From Spirochaetota bacterium (GTDB taxonomy: Bacteria; Spirochaetota; JAGLSM01): DNA of 13,507 nt. Positions 8,003 through 13,456 of the stretch are shown one piece after another (positions within the stretch are counted from its first letter, which is position 1; every line of letters starts with the position of its first letter). A model generated the notes under the pieces. It was not told the origin of the DNA. It was given only the letters and a program-made list of their open reading frames with translations, and ran no database searches. The translations under genes and the position numbers were made by a program. The stretch spans positions 1-13,507 of the forward strand of contig JAGLSM010000013.1 in NCBI GenBank assembly GCA_023135745.1. The letters run 5' to 3'.

Positions 8003-9763
8003 CTAGAACTTTTTTATCCTGAAAATATACTTATATTTGCTCGACGGGTCCCAAAAAATATATCCGGAACCTCCTCCTTTATAAACACCGTTTATCTGCG
8101 TTTTTAAATAAGCAGGACCGTATCGGTAAGCCCGCCATGAGAAGGACTGAAGATATGGGCGTATAACTGTCTTATTCTTTGTGAGTATTTTACTGCGCAT
8201 GGTGCCGAATTTCATTATGTCAAAGGCTTGATTTTTTTTGCCGCGGTTTATCCTGAAATTACGGCTGAAATGTGAGGGATACATCATTGGGGAAATCGCG
8301 TCAGCATAATTTGCTATCATTGTTATATCCTGTCCCATCCATTTACCCAGTGCAAACCATCCGGAAAATCCGTATATATCAACTGAAAATGGTTTTTTGA
8401 GGTTCTTATCGGCGCGGGCCAGGAAGTTTTCAAGGCCGTCAATTAGCCACGCGTTTTTTTTGCGGCCCGGGTAGTAACATCTATAGATAGGGCCGTCAGT
8501 TGGGAATCTGATATAGTCAAATTGAACCTCATCAAATCCGAGCGAAATGATTTCCTTTGCTATGTTTATGTTGTATTTCTGAACAAATGGATCAAATGGA
8601 TTAACCCATTTTTCCTTACCCGAACCCTTCCATGCTTTTTTTGTGTATTTGTCTTTTATTGCGTATTTGTTTTTTTTATATGCGTGAAGTTTAGGATCCT
8701 TGAAGATTACGAGTCTGGCAACCAGATGAATTTTGTTTTTTTTACAGAGTTTTACAATCTTTTTGATGTTTAATATAGGGTAGTATGCTTTGAGTGCTTT
8801 AACTTGCGCAAGTTTTCCTTTATAGAGTATCCGTCCAAAGTCATCTTTAACGTCGATTACAAGCAGGTTGAGTTTTCTCTTTTTCATATACTTTATATAG
8901 TATTTTAATATTCGCGGCCGTGCTCTCCAAGGATTGAAATAAAGTCCTTTTTTCCTGTCGATGGATTTTACCGGGCTTTTTTTTATCCGCTGTTCTTTAG
9001 TCAGGCTTATGTTGTATTGTGATGACAAAAAAGACATGGAGTATTCTGATTTTTTATAGAGTGAGATGCTTTTTTTAACAGAGTCCGGGATTTTGCAGAT
9101 AGTAGATGAATAGGTCCATTTTTTTCCATTGAAAATAATTACTCGTCTTTTCAATGGAAGTATTGATGAAATCCTGAGAGGTGTTTTTTTAAGTTTAATT
9201 TTTTTCCATGAAGATTTACCATTAAGAAGTTTATATAAACCGGCGCTGAAGTGGAATCCGGCATAGATTGAACCTTTTGAATCCGCGGCAAGGCTTGTTA
9301 CAGTTTCATAAAACATTCTTCTTTTTGGGTTTTCTTCTCCCGGCAGTCCCCTGCTGATTCTGTACCATCGGTTTTTAATGGATTTATAAACGCCGTAGGA
9401 TGTGGTACCAAGATAGAGATTGTTTTTAAAAGAAAGAATTGCTGAGAATCTCGCGAATCTGTTGATGCCCTTAGTGCTTATACTTTTCCATTTTCTTTTT
9501 TTTATGTTAAATCTATGAAGAGTGAATTTTGTTGTCGCATAAAGGTATTTTTTGTTTTTTGAAAAACATACTGCTGTTATATGTCTTAATATTTTTTTTC
9601 CGAGAATTGTCTTGTGAGGCAGTCCGGAGGAGATGTCAATTTCAACACTTCCATCTGAAAGGTTTAAAATTTTTCCCTCTATGCCCGTTGTGTAGAAAAA
9701 GGCATAAGAGGGAATTGATAAAAAAATAAAGTACGATAGAAGGAATCTTTTAATAAAGTTCAA
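8003..9763 (-). CDS. Exported propeller plus DUF4015-type glycosidase-like protein
   Basis: A 586-residue protein. Residues 1-21 (KR, hydrophobic core, SYA) form a signal peptide, so it is exported. About 25-215 is a repetitive beta-rich region with propeller-like units (KYLYATTKFTLHRFNI, NLYLGTTSYGVYKS, SIYAGFHFSAGLYKL). About 272-580 is a TIM barrel of the DUF4015 / putative glycoside hydrolase kind: GLYFNPWRARP (273-283), LLVIDVKDDFGRI (300-312), DEVQFDYIRFPTDG (411-424), VDIYGFSGWF (461-470), ISPMMYPSHF (490-499) and GYIFWDPSS (567-575). Substrate is unknown; cell-wall glycan is suggested by the following mltG. The sequence is very lysine-rich, in keeping with AT-rich codon use. The TTG start at 9763 lies 2 bp after the preceding stop and probably depends on translational coupling. 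Confidence 0.8.
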   Translation of the reverse strand: MNFIKRFLLSYFIFLSIPSYAFFYTTGIEGKILNLSDGSVEIDISSGLPHKTILGKKILRHITAVCFSKNKKYLYATTKFTLHRFNIKKRKWKSISTKGINRFARFSAILSFKNNLYLGTTSYGVYKSIKNRWYRISRGLPGEENPKRRMFYETVTSLAADSKGSIYAGFHFSAGLYKLLNGKSSWKKIKLKKTPLRISSILPLKRRVIIFNGKKWTYSSTICKIPDSVKKSISLYKKSEYSMSFLSSQYNISLTKEQRIKKSPVKSIDRKKGLYFNPWRARPRILKYYIKYMKKRKLNLLVIDVKDDFGRILYKGKLAQVKALKAYYPILNIKKIVKLCKKNKIHLVARLVIFKDPKLHAYKKNKYAIKDKYTKKAWKGSGKEKWVNPFDPFVQKYNINIAKEIISLGFDEVQFDYIRFPTDGPIYRCYYPGRKKNAWLIDGLENFLARADKNLKKPFSVDIYGFSGWFALGKWMGQDITMIANYADAISPMMYPSHFSRNFRINRGKKNQAFDIMKFGTMRSKILTKNKTVIRPYLQSFSWRAYRYGPAYLKTQINGVYKGGGSGYIFWDPSSKYKYIFRIKKF

Positions 9764-9765
9764 TT

Positions 9766-10026
9766 TCAGCTGGTTTTTTCAAGTACCTTTATATTCTTAA
9801 TAAGGAGATCTATTTTATTCATTAAATTATGTATATCGTCTTCCATCTGATTTATTTTTGCGTTTACTGAATGAAATCCTTTTAATACAACATGTTTCAT
9901 GTTTTCAATTTCTTTTTCGGTATGTTCTACGTGTTTTCTTGTATTAACAACTCTCATTTCAATTACGTCGGTTTCTTCTTTAACCAGTTTTAATTTGCCA
10001 AGAATGTCATTGGTTGTTGCTTCCAT
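9766..10026 (-). CDS. Small coiled-coil protein of unknown function
   Basis: An 86-residue protein with no cysteines, no signal peptide and no membrane segment, almost wholly helical: heptad-like spacing runs from about residue 9 to the end (ILGKLKLVKEETDVIEMR, TEKEIENMKHVVLKGF, AKINQMEDDIHNLMNKIDLL). I do not recognise a family. The ATG at 10026 was chosen because a perfect AAGGAG lies 7 bp upstream. The frame stays open to 10098, but that extension reads through the tRNA-Gly gene and is not coding. The gene begins 25 bp after the tRNA 3' end and ends 2 bp before the glycosidase-like gene, so it probably belongs to that transcript. A cytoplasmic scaffold is a guess. Confidence 0.75.
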   Translation of the reverse strand: MEATTNDILGKLKLVKEETDVIEMRVVNTRKHVEHTEKEIENMKHVVLKGFHSVNAKINQMEDDIHNLMNKIDLLIKNIKVLEKTS

Positions 10027-10051
10027 TTTGTCTCCTTTTGATTTATGATAT

Positions 10052-10122
10052 AGCGGGTGAGGGGAATCGAACCCCCGTATTGAGCTTGGGAAGCTCACAT
10101 TCTACCATTGAATTACACCCGC
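10052..10122 (-). tRNA. tRNA-Gly (anticodon CCC)
   Basis: The minus strand folds into a full cloverleaf: acceptor GCGGGTG/CACCCGC, D arm ATTC/GAAT with AATGGTA loop, anticodon stem TGAGC/GCTCA with loop TTCCCAA, a 4-nt variable loop, and T arm GGGGG-TTCGATT-CCCCT. Loop positions 34-36 read CCC, which decodes GGG glycine codons. Discriminator T fits glycine tRNAs. CCA is not encoded. It lies between two protein genes on the same strand, so the mature tRNA is probably released from a longer transcript. Confidence 0.96.
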
Positions 10123-10183
10123 ACAGCCTGTAATGAATGACTAAAATATAATAATAAAACCTTCTACAGGCTATGACTCAATA

Positions 10184-10672
10184 CTATAAAGTGTCTCTGG
10201 CTATTGCCCTGATTATTGTGTCTGATTTGATTAGCATTGTATTAGGGCATCCGAATAAATTGCAGAATGAAGCTGAATCACTGACATCCAGCTCTTTTGA
10301 TAGATAGATAAGAACCATGTCGCCGTTTTTACATTTGTCGCATTGAGCTAAAACAGGAAAGTGTGCTGAGCACTCCGGGCAGCAGAGAGTTACTTTTTCT
10401 CCTTCAACAATTTCTCCTGAAATTGTCTTCTTGGATAGGTCTCCTATTTTTGAAGAAACGGAGAATACACCCTTTTCTTCATTAGGTCTTATAAAGGCCA
10501 TTTTAATTCCCGGCATACCGTTGAATGTATGTTCATTATCCATCAGAGAGTGTCCGTTCGGGCAGTATGCTTCTTTGACGGAGATTTTTTCCGAGTTTTC
10601 CGGTATATCTTCAACTTCCTCAACATGAGTTGGTATTTTCAGCATACCTGAATCTGAAAATCTTTCTGACAT
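10184..10672 (-). CDS. Cysteine-rich zinc-binding protein of unknown function
   Basis: A 162-residue cytoplasmic protein. Residues 1-30 are acidic and probably disordered. Metal-binding pairs follow: CPNGH (37-41), CCPEC (97-101), CDKC (111-114) and CNLFGC (137-142). Four such pairs suggest two zinc ribbons or one complex zinc site. Between them, 55-95 is beta-rich. I cannot name a family with certainty. ATG 10672 follows the TPR gene stop by 4 bp and has GGAG about 8 bp upstream, so the two genes are translationally linked; a regulatory or RNA-binding partner of the TPR protein is possible but unproven. The tRNA-Gly begins 61 bp downstream. Confidence 0.75.
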   Translation of the reverse strand: MSERFSDSGMLKIPTHVEEVEDIPENSEKISVKEAYCPNGHSLMDNEHTFNGMPGIKMAFIRPNEEKGVFSVSSKIGDLSKKTISGEIVEGEKVTLCCPECSAHFPVLAQCDKCKNGDMVLIYLSKELDVSDSASFCNLFGCPNTMLIKSDTIIRAIARDTL

Positions 10673-10676
10673 TTGT

Positions 10677-11153
10677 TTACTCCAATTCCTGTTTTGTAGC
10701 GGCGTATTGATTAAGAAGTTCCTGGCCCAGCATTCTGTAGGTTTTTTTAAATGTAACGCCGCTTGGATCGGTAAACTTTACGAAAGACGAATTCTCAAAC
10801 TCATTGAGTTTGTCCAGTGATTCCCATGCAGATACTTCATCACCCATTGCCAGAGAGCAGTTTATCAGACCAAGAAGGGCCTTTGCTGCTGTCATCCCGT
10901 GTTCAACGGAATTTTGAAATTCGGCAATAGTTGCTCCGGGAAAGTCCGAAATTACTTTTTTGAATGATTTTTCGGCTTCATCAAACTTGTTTGCCTTGAA
11001 ATGAAGAATGCCGATATTGAATAACGCGTCATCCGCAAGATCTCCACCAGGATTTTCGCCGATTATTTCTTCAAAAGCTTTGAGGCTTTCCTCATAATTT
11101 TGAGATTCGGATGATTTTAGCGCGTTTAAAAATTTTTCTTCCAATGCTTCCAT
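10677..11153 (-). CDS. TPR-repeat protein
   Basis: A 158-residue all-helical protein with tetratricopeptide-like units near 3-35 (FLNALKSSESQNYEESLKAF), 40-72 (ADDALFNIGILHFKANKFDE, then AEKSFKKVISDFP) and 89-122 (AAKALLGLINCSLAMGDEVS). The second unit closely fits the TPR consensus (A at position 8, F/Y, A at 20, P at 32). There is no signal peptide, so it is probably cytoplasmic, unlike BamD or CpoB. TPR proteins act as protein-protein adaptors; the partner is unknown. It is first in the minus-strand operon, with a good promoter about 60 bp upstream and the zinc-binding gene 4 bp downstream. The ATG at 11153 is preceded by a weak GGGG ribosome site. Confidence 0.82.
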   Translation of the reverse strand: MEALEEKFLNALKSSESQNYEESLKAFEEIIGENPGGDLADDALFNIGILHFKANKFDEAEKSFKKVISDFPGATIAEFQNSVEHGMTAAKALLGLINCSLAMGDEVSAWESLDKLNEFENSSFVKFTDPSGVTFKKTYRMLGQELLNQYAATKQELE

Positions 11154-11182
11154 ATCTTACCCCGCATATTATGTTTTAATTA

Positions 11183-11200
11183 CCGGTTTTTTATAACCGG
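11183..11200. other. Short hairpin in the TPR-operon leader
   Basis: CCGGTT (11183-11188) and AACCGG (11195-11200) pair around a 6-nt loop. It lies between the promoter and the ATG at 11153. On the plus strand the stem is not followed by a T tract, so a leader structure is likelier than a terminator. Confidence 0.35.
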
Positions 11201-11214
11201 GCCGTACATAAATG

Positions 11215-11243
11215 ATAATATCGCGGGAAAGGTGATAAATCAA
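11215..11243 (-). promoter_or_regulatory. Promoter of the TPR/tRNA/mltG operon
   Basis: TTGATT (11238-11243), a 17-bp spacer and TATTAT (11215-11220) on the minus strand, a strong sigma-70-like match. Transcription would start near 11208, giving a leader of about 55 nt before the TPR start. Confidence 0.6.
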
Positions 11244-11284
11244 GGAGTTTTAGGTGAAATTCCGGTAAATTTATTGGGATTGTG

Positions 11285-11335
11285 ACCTAACCTCTATCTC
11301 CTTCCCTTGGAGGGAAGGAGAAGTGATGAGCTATG
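11285..11335 (+). repeat. 51-bp hairpin repeat, copy 1
   Basis: Runs from ACCTAACCTC to GATGAGCTATG and is 49/51 identical to 13457-13507, same orientation. The core folds into an 11-bp stem, TCTCCTTCCCT (11297-11307) with AGGGAAGGAGA (11311-11321), and a 3-nt loop; both differences fall in or beside the loop, so the stem is kept. This is the layout of dispersed intergenic palindromic repeats. It marks the left edge of the accessory island. Confidence 0.85.
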
Positions 11336-11350
11336 GATGACTGGACTATC

Positions 11351-11379
11351 TGGTTCATCCCCATGCGTATGGGGAACAT
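11351..11379 (-). repeat. Solitary type I-E-like CRISPR repeat
   Basis: Read on the minus strand, this 29-nt unit is ATGTTCCCCATACGC followed by ATGGGGATGAACCA. It has the form of a type I-E repeat: TTCCCC, a 6-bp stem CCCCAT/ATGGGG with a 4-nt loop, and the ATGAACC tail. Only one copy is present; no second copy, spacer series, leader or cas gene is visible in the window, so this is not an array. It overlaps the end of a decayed gene fragment and lies 15 bp from the 51-bp repeat. Confidence 0.6.
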
Positions 11380-11527
11380 AAAAATACTGAATCTCTCAAA
11401 GTATTAGCGACTTTACAAACCAAATCTATAACAGTAGAAATTTCACCAGTCTTTTAGACATTTTATTAAACAATGATTGATTTTTAACTTCTAATTCTTG
11501 GAATTGATCAACTCGTTGTCTTATCCT
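11355..11527 (-). pseudogene. Decayed gene fragment after the toxin-antitoxin genes
   Basis: Two overlapping minus-strand frames read like one protein. The first (11527 to a TAG at 11426) gives IRQRVDQFQELEVKNQSLF and NKMSKR. The second picks up near 11447 with GEISTVIDLVCKVANTLRDS and ends at a TGA (11355-11357) inside the CRISPR-like repeat. Composition is helical and amphipathic, typical of real coding sequence. Stops lie just upstream of 11527, so the N-terminus is lost. I do not recognise the family. One frameshift plus truncation would explain the pattern; chance open frames remain possible at this length. Confidence 0.4.
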
Positions 11528-11565
11528 TTAAGTTTATAGGACTCTCTTGCGAAAGATTGAATTTA

Positions 11566-11991
11566 TTATATAACCAGCTTTTCTCGTAAATACAAGTAAA
11601 ACCCGTTGCCTGATATTGAATATGAAAGGTTTGAAAATTTTTCTAAAACCTCTCTTATTTTATTTTCATCTTTTTTTTCGAATTCTAATATTAATAATGA
11701 AAAATATGAGAAAAGAGATTCCCACATTTTATTTGGAAAACTATTAGAAATAGTTTCTGCTTTTTTTGGCATTGATAAACGTTGAGAAAAAGCCTGATGT
11801 GTAGCCTGAAGAATTTGATGCATAAATACTAAAGTTGGTTCACAATAGAAATTCATAACTCGATTTAAAATACCATAGCTGGCACTAAAAAAGTAAAGTT
11901 TATCTTCTGGTGAATTTGCATCGCTACATAATTTTTGGACTTCTTTCAATTCATTAAGTATCAATTCAAAATATTGGTCTGATATGTTCAT
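11566..11991 (-). CDS. Hypothetical protein downstream of the antitoxin
   Basis: A 141-residue, largely helical protein with no signal peptide or membrane segment. Notable stretches are YFELILNELKEVQKL (7-21), SASYGILNRVMNFYCEPTL and NGFYLYLREKLVI at the C-terminus. I do not recognise a family. ATG 11991 has an excellent ribosome site (AGGAGG, about 4 bp upstream) and lies 8 bp after the antitoxin stop, so it is probably the third gene of the toxin-antitoxin operon. The many aromatic residues and even helical spacing look like a folded domain. It could be a partner of the antitoxin, a second toxin, or a passenger defence gene; the sequence does not decide. Confidence 0.65.
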   Translation of the reverse strand: MNISDQYFELILNELKEVQKLCSDANSPEDKLYFFSASYGILNRVMNFYCEPTLVFMHQILQATHQAFSQRLSMPKKAETISNSFPNKMWESLFSYFSLLILEFEKKDENKIREVLEKFSNLSYSISGNGFYLYLREKLVI

Positions 11992-11999
11992 TACTCCTC

Positions 12000-12593
12000 C
12001 TAAGATGCTATATCAAATTTATTTTCAGGTATAACATGCGCGATAGGTTTAGTGGAATCTTGGATATTTTCGTTTCCACTTTTATTCTTTTCAACACAGT
12101 TATTAAATGCTAATATTGTATCATAATTAGTATTATCGACTCTCATTAATTGTTCATCATAAGTATTTGTTTTAAAAGTGATTTCCCGATCTAACATAGT
12201 TTGTACAAATTTTCTGGTTGAAACATTTTCTCTATCCGCTATTTCCTTAATAAGACTTTGTTTTTCAATAGGTACTACTGCCATATAATCACCATATAAA
12301 GTCATTCCTGGAGAATGGTCAAGTGCAAGTGCTAATCGAGCAACGAAATCATAGTTTGGTAACCTCCCCATATTCTCGAAACGTGAAATAACTGACTGTC
12401 TGGTTTTCATCACTTTAGCTAAGTCGGTTTGCGACATTCCCTTTGAGTCACGTAGTTCAATACTTTCTAAAATAATTTTGCTTAGAGGGGTCCAGTAATC
12501 AAGCTCATTTTTATTTTCAGCTTCCAAGTATTGTTTATCTAACATATCAAGGACTGATTCTTCTTTTATTTCTTGAAATGTCTTTTCATTCAT
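12000..12593 (-). CDS. XRE/HigA-like antitoxin with extra C-terminal domain
   Basis: A 197-residue DNA-binding protein. Residues 36-99 form an HTH of the XRE/HigA type (LSKIILESIELRDSKGMSQT, then DLAKVMKTRQSVISRFEN, then LPNYDFVARLALALDH). Residues 103-138 (YMAVVPIEKQSLIKEIAD, RENVSTRKFVQTMLDREI) have the strand-helix-helix pattern of a ribbon-helix-helix domain. The tail (139-197) is polar and probably flexible. HigA antitoxins are usually near 100 residues, so this one is long. I chose ATG 12593 over ATG 12599: AGGAGG is 7 bp from it but only 1 bp from 12599, and 12593 gives a 4-bp ATGA overlap with the toxin reading frame. Its expected role is to neutralise the upstream HigB/RelE-like toxin and repress the operon. 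Confidence 0.8.
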   Translation of the reverse strand: MNEKTFQEIKEESVLDMLDKQYLEAENKNELDYWTPLSKIILESIELRDSKGMSQTDLAKVMKTRQSVISRFENMGRLPNYDFVARLALALDHSPGMTLYGDYMAVVPIEKQSLIKEIADRENVSTRKFVQTMLDREITFKTNTYDEQLMRVDNTNYDTILAFNNCVEKNKSGNENIQDSTKPIAHVIPENKFDIAS

Positions 12594-12966
12594 ATGCATT
12601 CCTCCTTATAACGCTGTTCTGCTTGTTTAACTTTCTCTTTGTTTGCATTTGTTTTTCCATGTTTCTTTTCTGCAGACAAAATATAAATGGTGTTTGAATC
12701 ATTTTTTATATAAGCTTGGCATCCAAAGTTTAACGCAACAGTTTAGTCATTCTCTCCTTCGGTGTTTCAGTATATGCCATACGTTTTACCAATCCTTGTC
12801 TTTTTAAGTCATCAAGATTTGAAGATCTTCCCACCTTTTCTAAGGTTTCCTTAACCATTACCCATAAATTAGGCGGACGTTCATTTCTTAGTTGCTTAAA
12901 AAATCTGATAATTGATCCAGTACCTAATTCTTTATCAATTTGGTCTTGGTAATAGATTATTTGCAT
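12590..12966 (-). pseudogene. HigB/RelE-like toxin gene broken by a frameshift
   Basis: RelE/HigB toxins (Gp49-like family) are ribosome-dependent mRNA nucleases. The first frame starts at ATG 12966 (GGAG 5 bp upstream; GTG 12972 is too close to it) and gives about 78 residues, including IIRFFKQLRNERPPNLWVMV and NLDDLKRQGLVKRM, before TAA at 12730-12732. Reading on in the -1 frame gives LNFGCQAYIKNDSNTIYILS and AEKKHGKTNANKEKVKQAEQ, which is the usual family C-terminus, ending in TGA at 12590-12592. The halves join cleanly if one base is restored near 12732. No convincing slippery heptamer precedes the stop, so a mutation or sequencing error is likelier than programmed frameshifting. The TGA overlaps the antitoxin ATG, as in an intact higBA operon. 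Confidence 0.65.
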
Positions 12967-12976
12967 GCCCACTCCA

Positions 12977-13009
12977 AGTATATAGCCAAATGGTGATATT
13001 TGTCAACCA
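12977..13009 (-). promoter_or_regulatory. Promoter and candidate operator of the toxin-antitoxin operon
   Basis: TTGACA (13001-13006) with TATATA (12979-12984, 16-bp spacer) or TATACT (12977-12982, 18-bp spacer) on the minus strand. The imperfect inverted repeat TGGTGA-TATTTG-TCAACCA (12991-13009) overlaps the -35 box and is a natural site for autorepression by the HTH antitoxin. Transcription would start close to the toxin start codon. Confidence 0.5.
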
Positions 13010-13148
13010 GAAATAGTATATTTTTCCTAAAAACCATTAATAAATACCGTGAATGGACTGTAAAGTGTCATTATTCCAATAATACAACTATCTCTATTCA
13101 AAGTGACCACCAATTATAACTTAAAATTATGTGTTTTTAGTTAAGAAC

Positions 13149-13280
13149 CTAGTTTATTACCTTAGCCTGAACAATAGCTTCTTTGTTTACTAAATTTTGG
13201 ATGCTCTCATTCGAAACATTTAGCTGAGATAATATAAAAAGGTCTTAAGATATTCATCTATAATACATAAAAAATCCTCC
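13149..13280 (-). pseudogene. Short gene remnant, frameshifted
   Basis: On the minus strand one frame from about 13280 reads EDFLCIIDEYLKTFLYYLS and then stops; an overlapping frame from about 13240 reads LFILSQLNVSNESIQNLV and NKEAIVQAKVIN, ending in TAG at 13149-13151. The two share the FLY/LS junction and join into one plausible helical C-terminus if a single base change is undone. The family is unknown. The fragment is short enough that chance cannot be excluded. Confidence 0.3.
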
Positions 13281-13297
13281 TATAGTATAATAGATGA
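13254..13297. repeat. 13-bp inverted repeat carrying two TATAAT boxes
   Basis: TCATCTATAATAC (13254-13266) and GTATAATAGATGA (13285-13297) are reverse complements with one mismatch, separated by 18 nt. Each arm holds a perfect TATAAT on the plus strand (13259-13264 and 13286-13291), but no good -35 box lies upstream of either. It could be an operator or the end of a small element. Confidence 0.45.
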
Positions 13298-13456
13298 ACA
13301 AGGAGAGGTTTTAGTTCCCAAAATATTTAAGTGGTTAAGAATAAAGTTCGCCTTTAGAATTTTTGTTTTTCACAAAGGAGCCAAGCCGCAAAGAATTTTA
13401 TACAAAACTTGTTATATTATATCCAAGGATTGGAATTGGATTGGGGACGAGGTGAA

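Larger units (their letters stand above)
13010..13456. other. Gene-poor region with decayed sequence
   Basis: About 450 bp of very AT-rich DNA upstream of the toxin-antitoxin promoter. I see no intact gene on either strand. It holds one probable gene fragment (13149-13280), one inverted repeat (13254-13297) and a start-less open frame reaching the window edge. It looks like eroded accessory DNA. Confidence 0.5.

Noticed and set aside
8522..8773. Plus-strand open frame opposite the glycosidase-like gene
   Set aside because: It is a shadow of the lysine-rich minus-strand gene, rich in Phe, Cys and Val, with no ribosome site.
10027..10098. N-terminal extension of the coiled-coil gene up to 10098
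   Set aside because: It reads through the tRNA-Gly gene; the ATG at 10026 has a perfect ribosome site.
10125..10172. AGCCTGTA/TACAGGCT inverted repeat as a terminator before the tRNA
   Set aside because: The 8-bp arms are separated by 32 nt and no U tract follows; it is too weak to call.
11285..11379. A CRISPR array
   Set aside because: Only one CRISPR-like unit is present; the neighbouring hairpin has a different sequence and no further units follow.
12730..12740. Programmed -1 frameshift in the toxin gene
   Set aside because: No slippery X XXY YYZ heptamer or strong downstream structure is visible at the junction; mutation or sequencing error is simpler.
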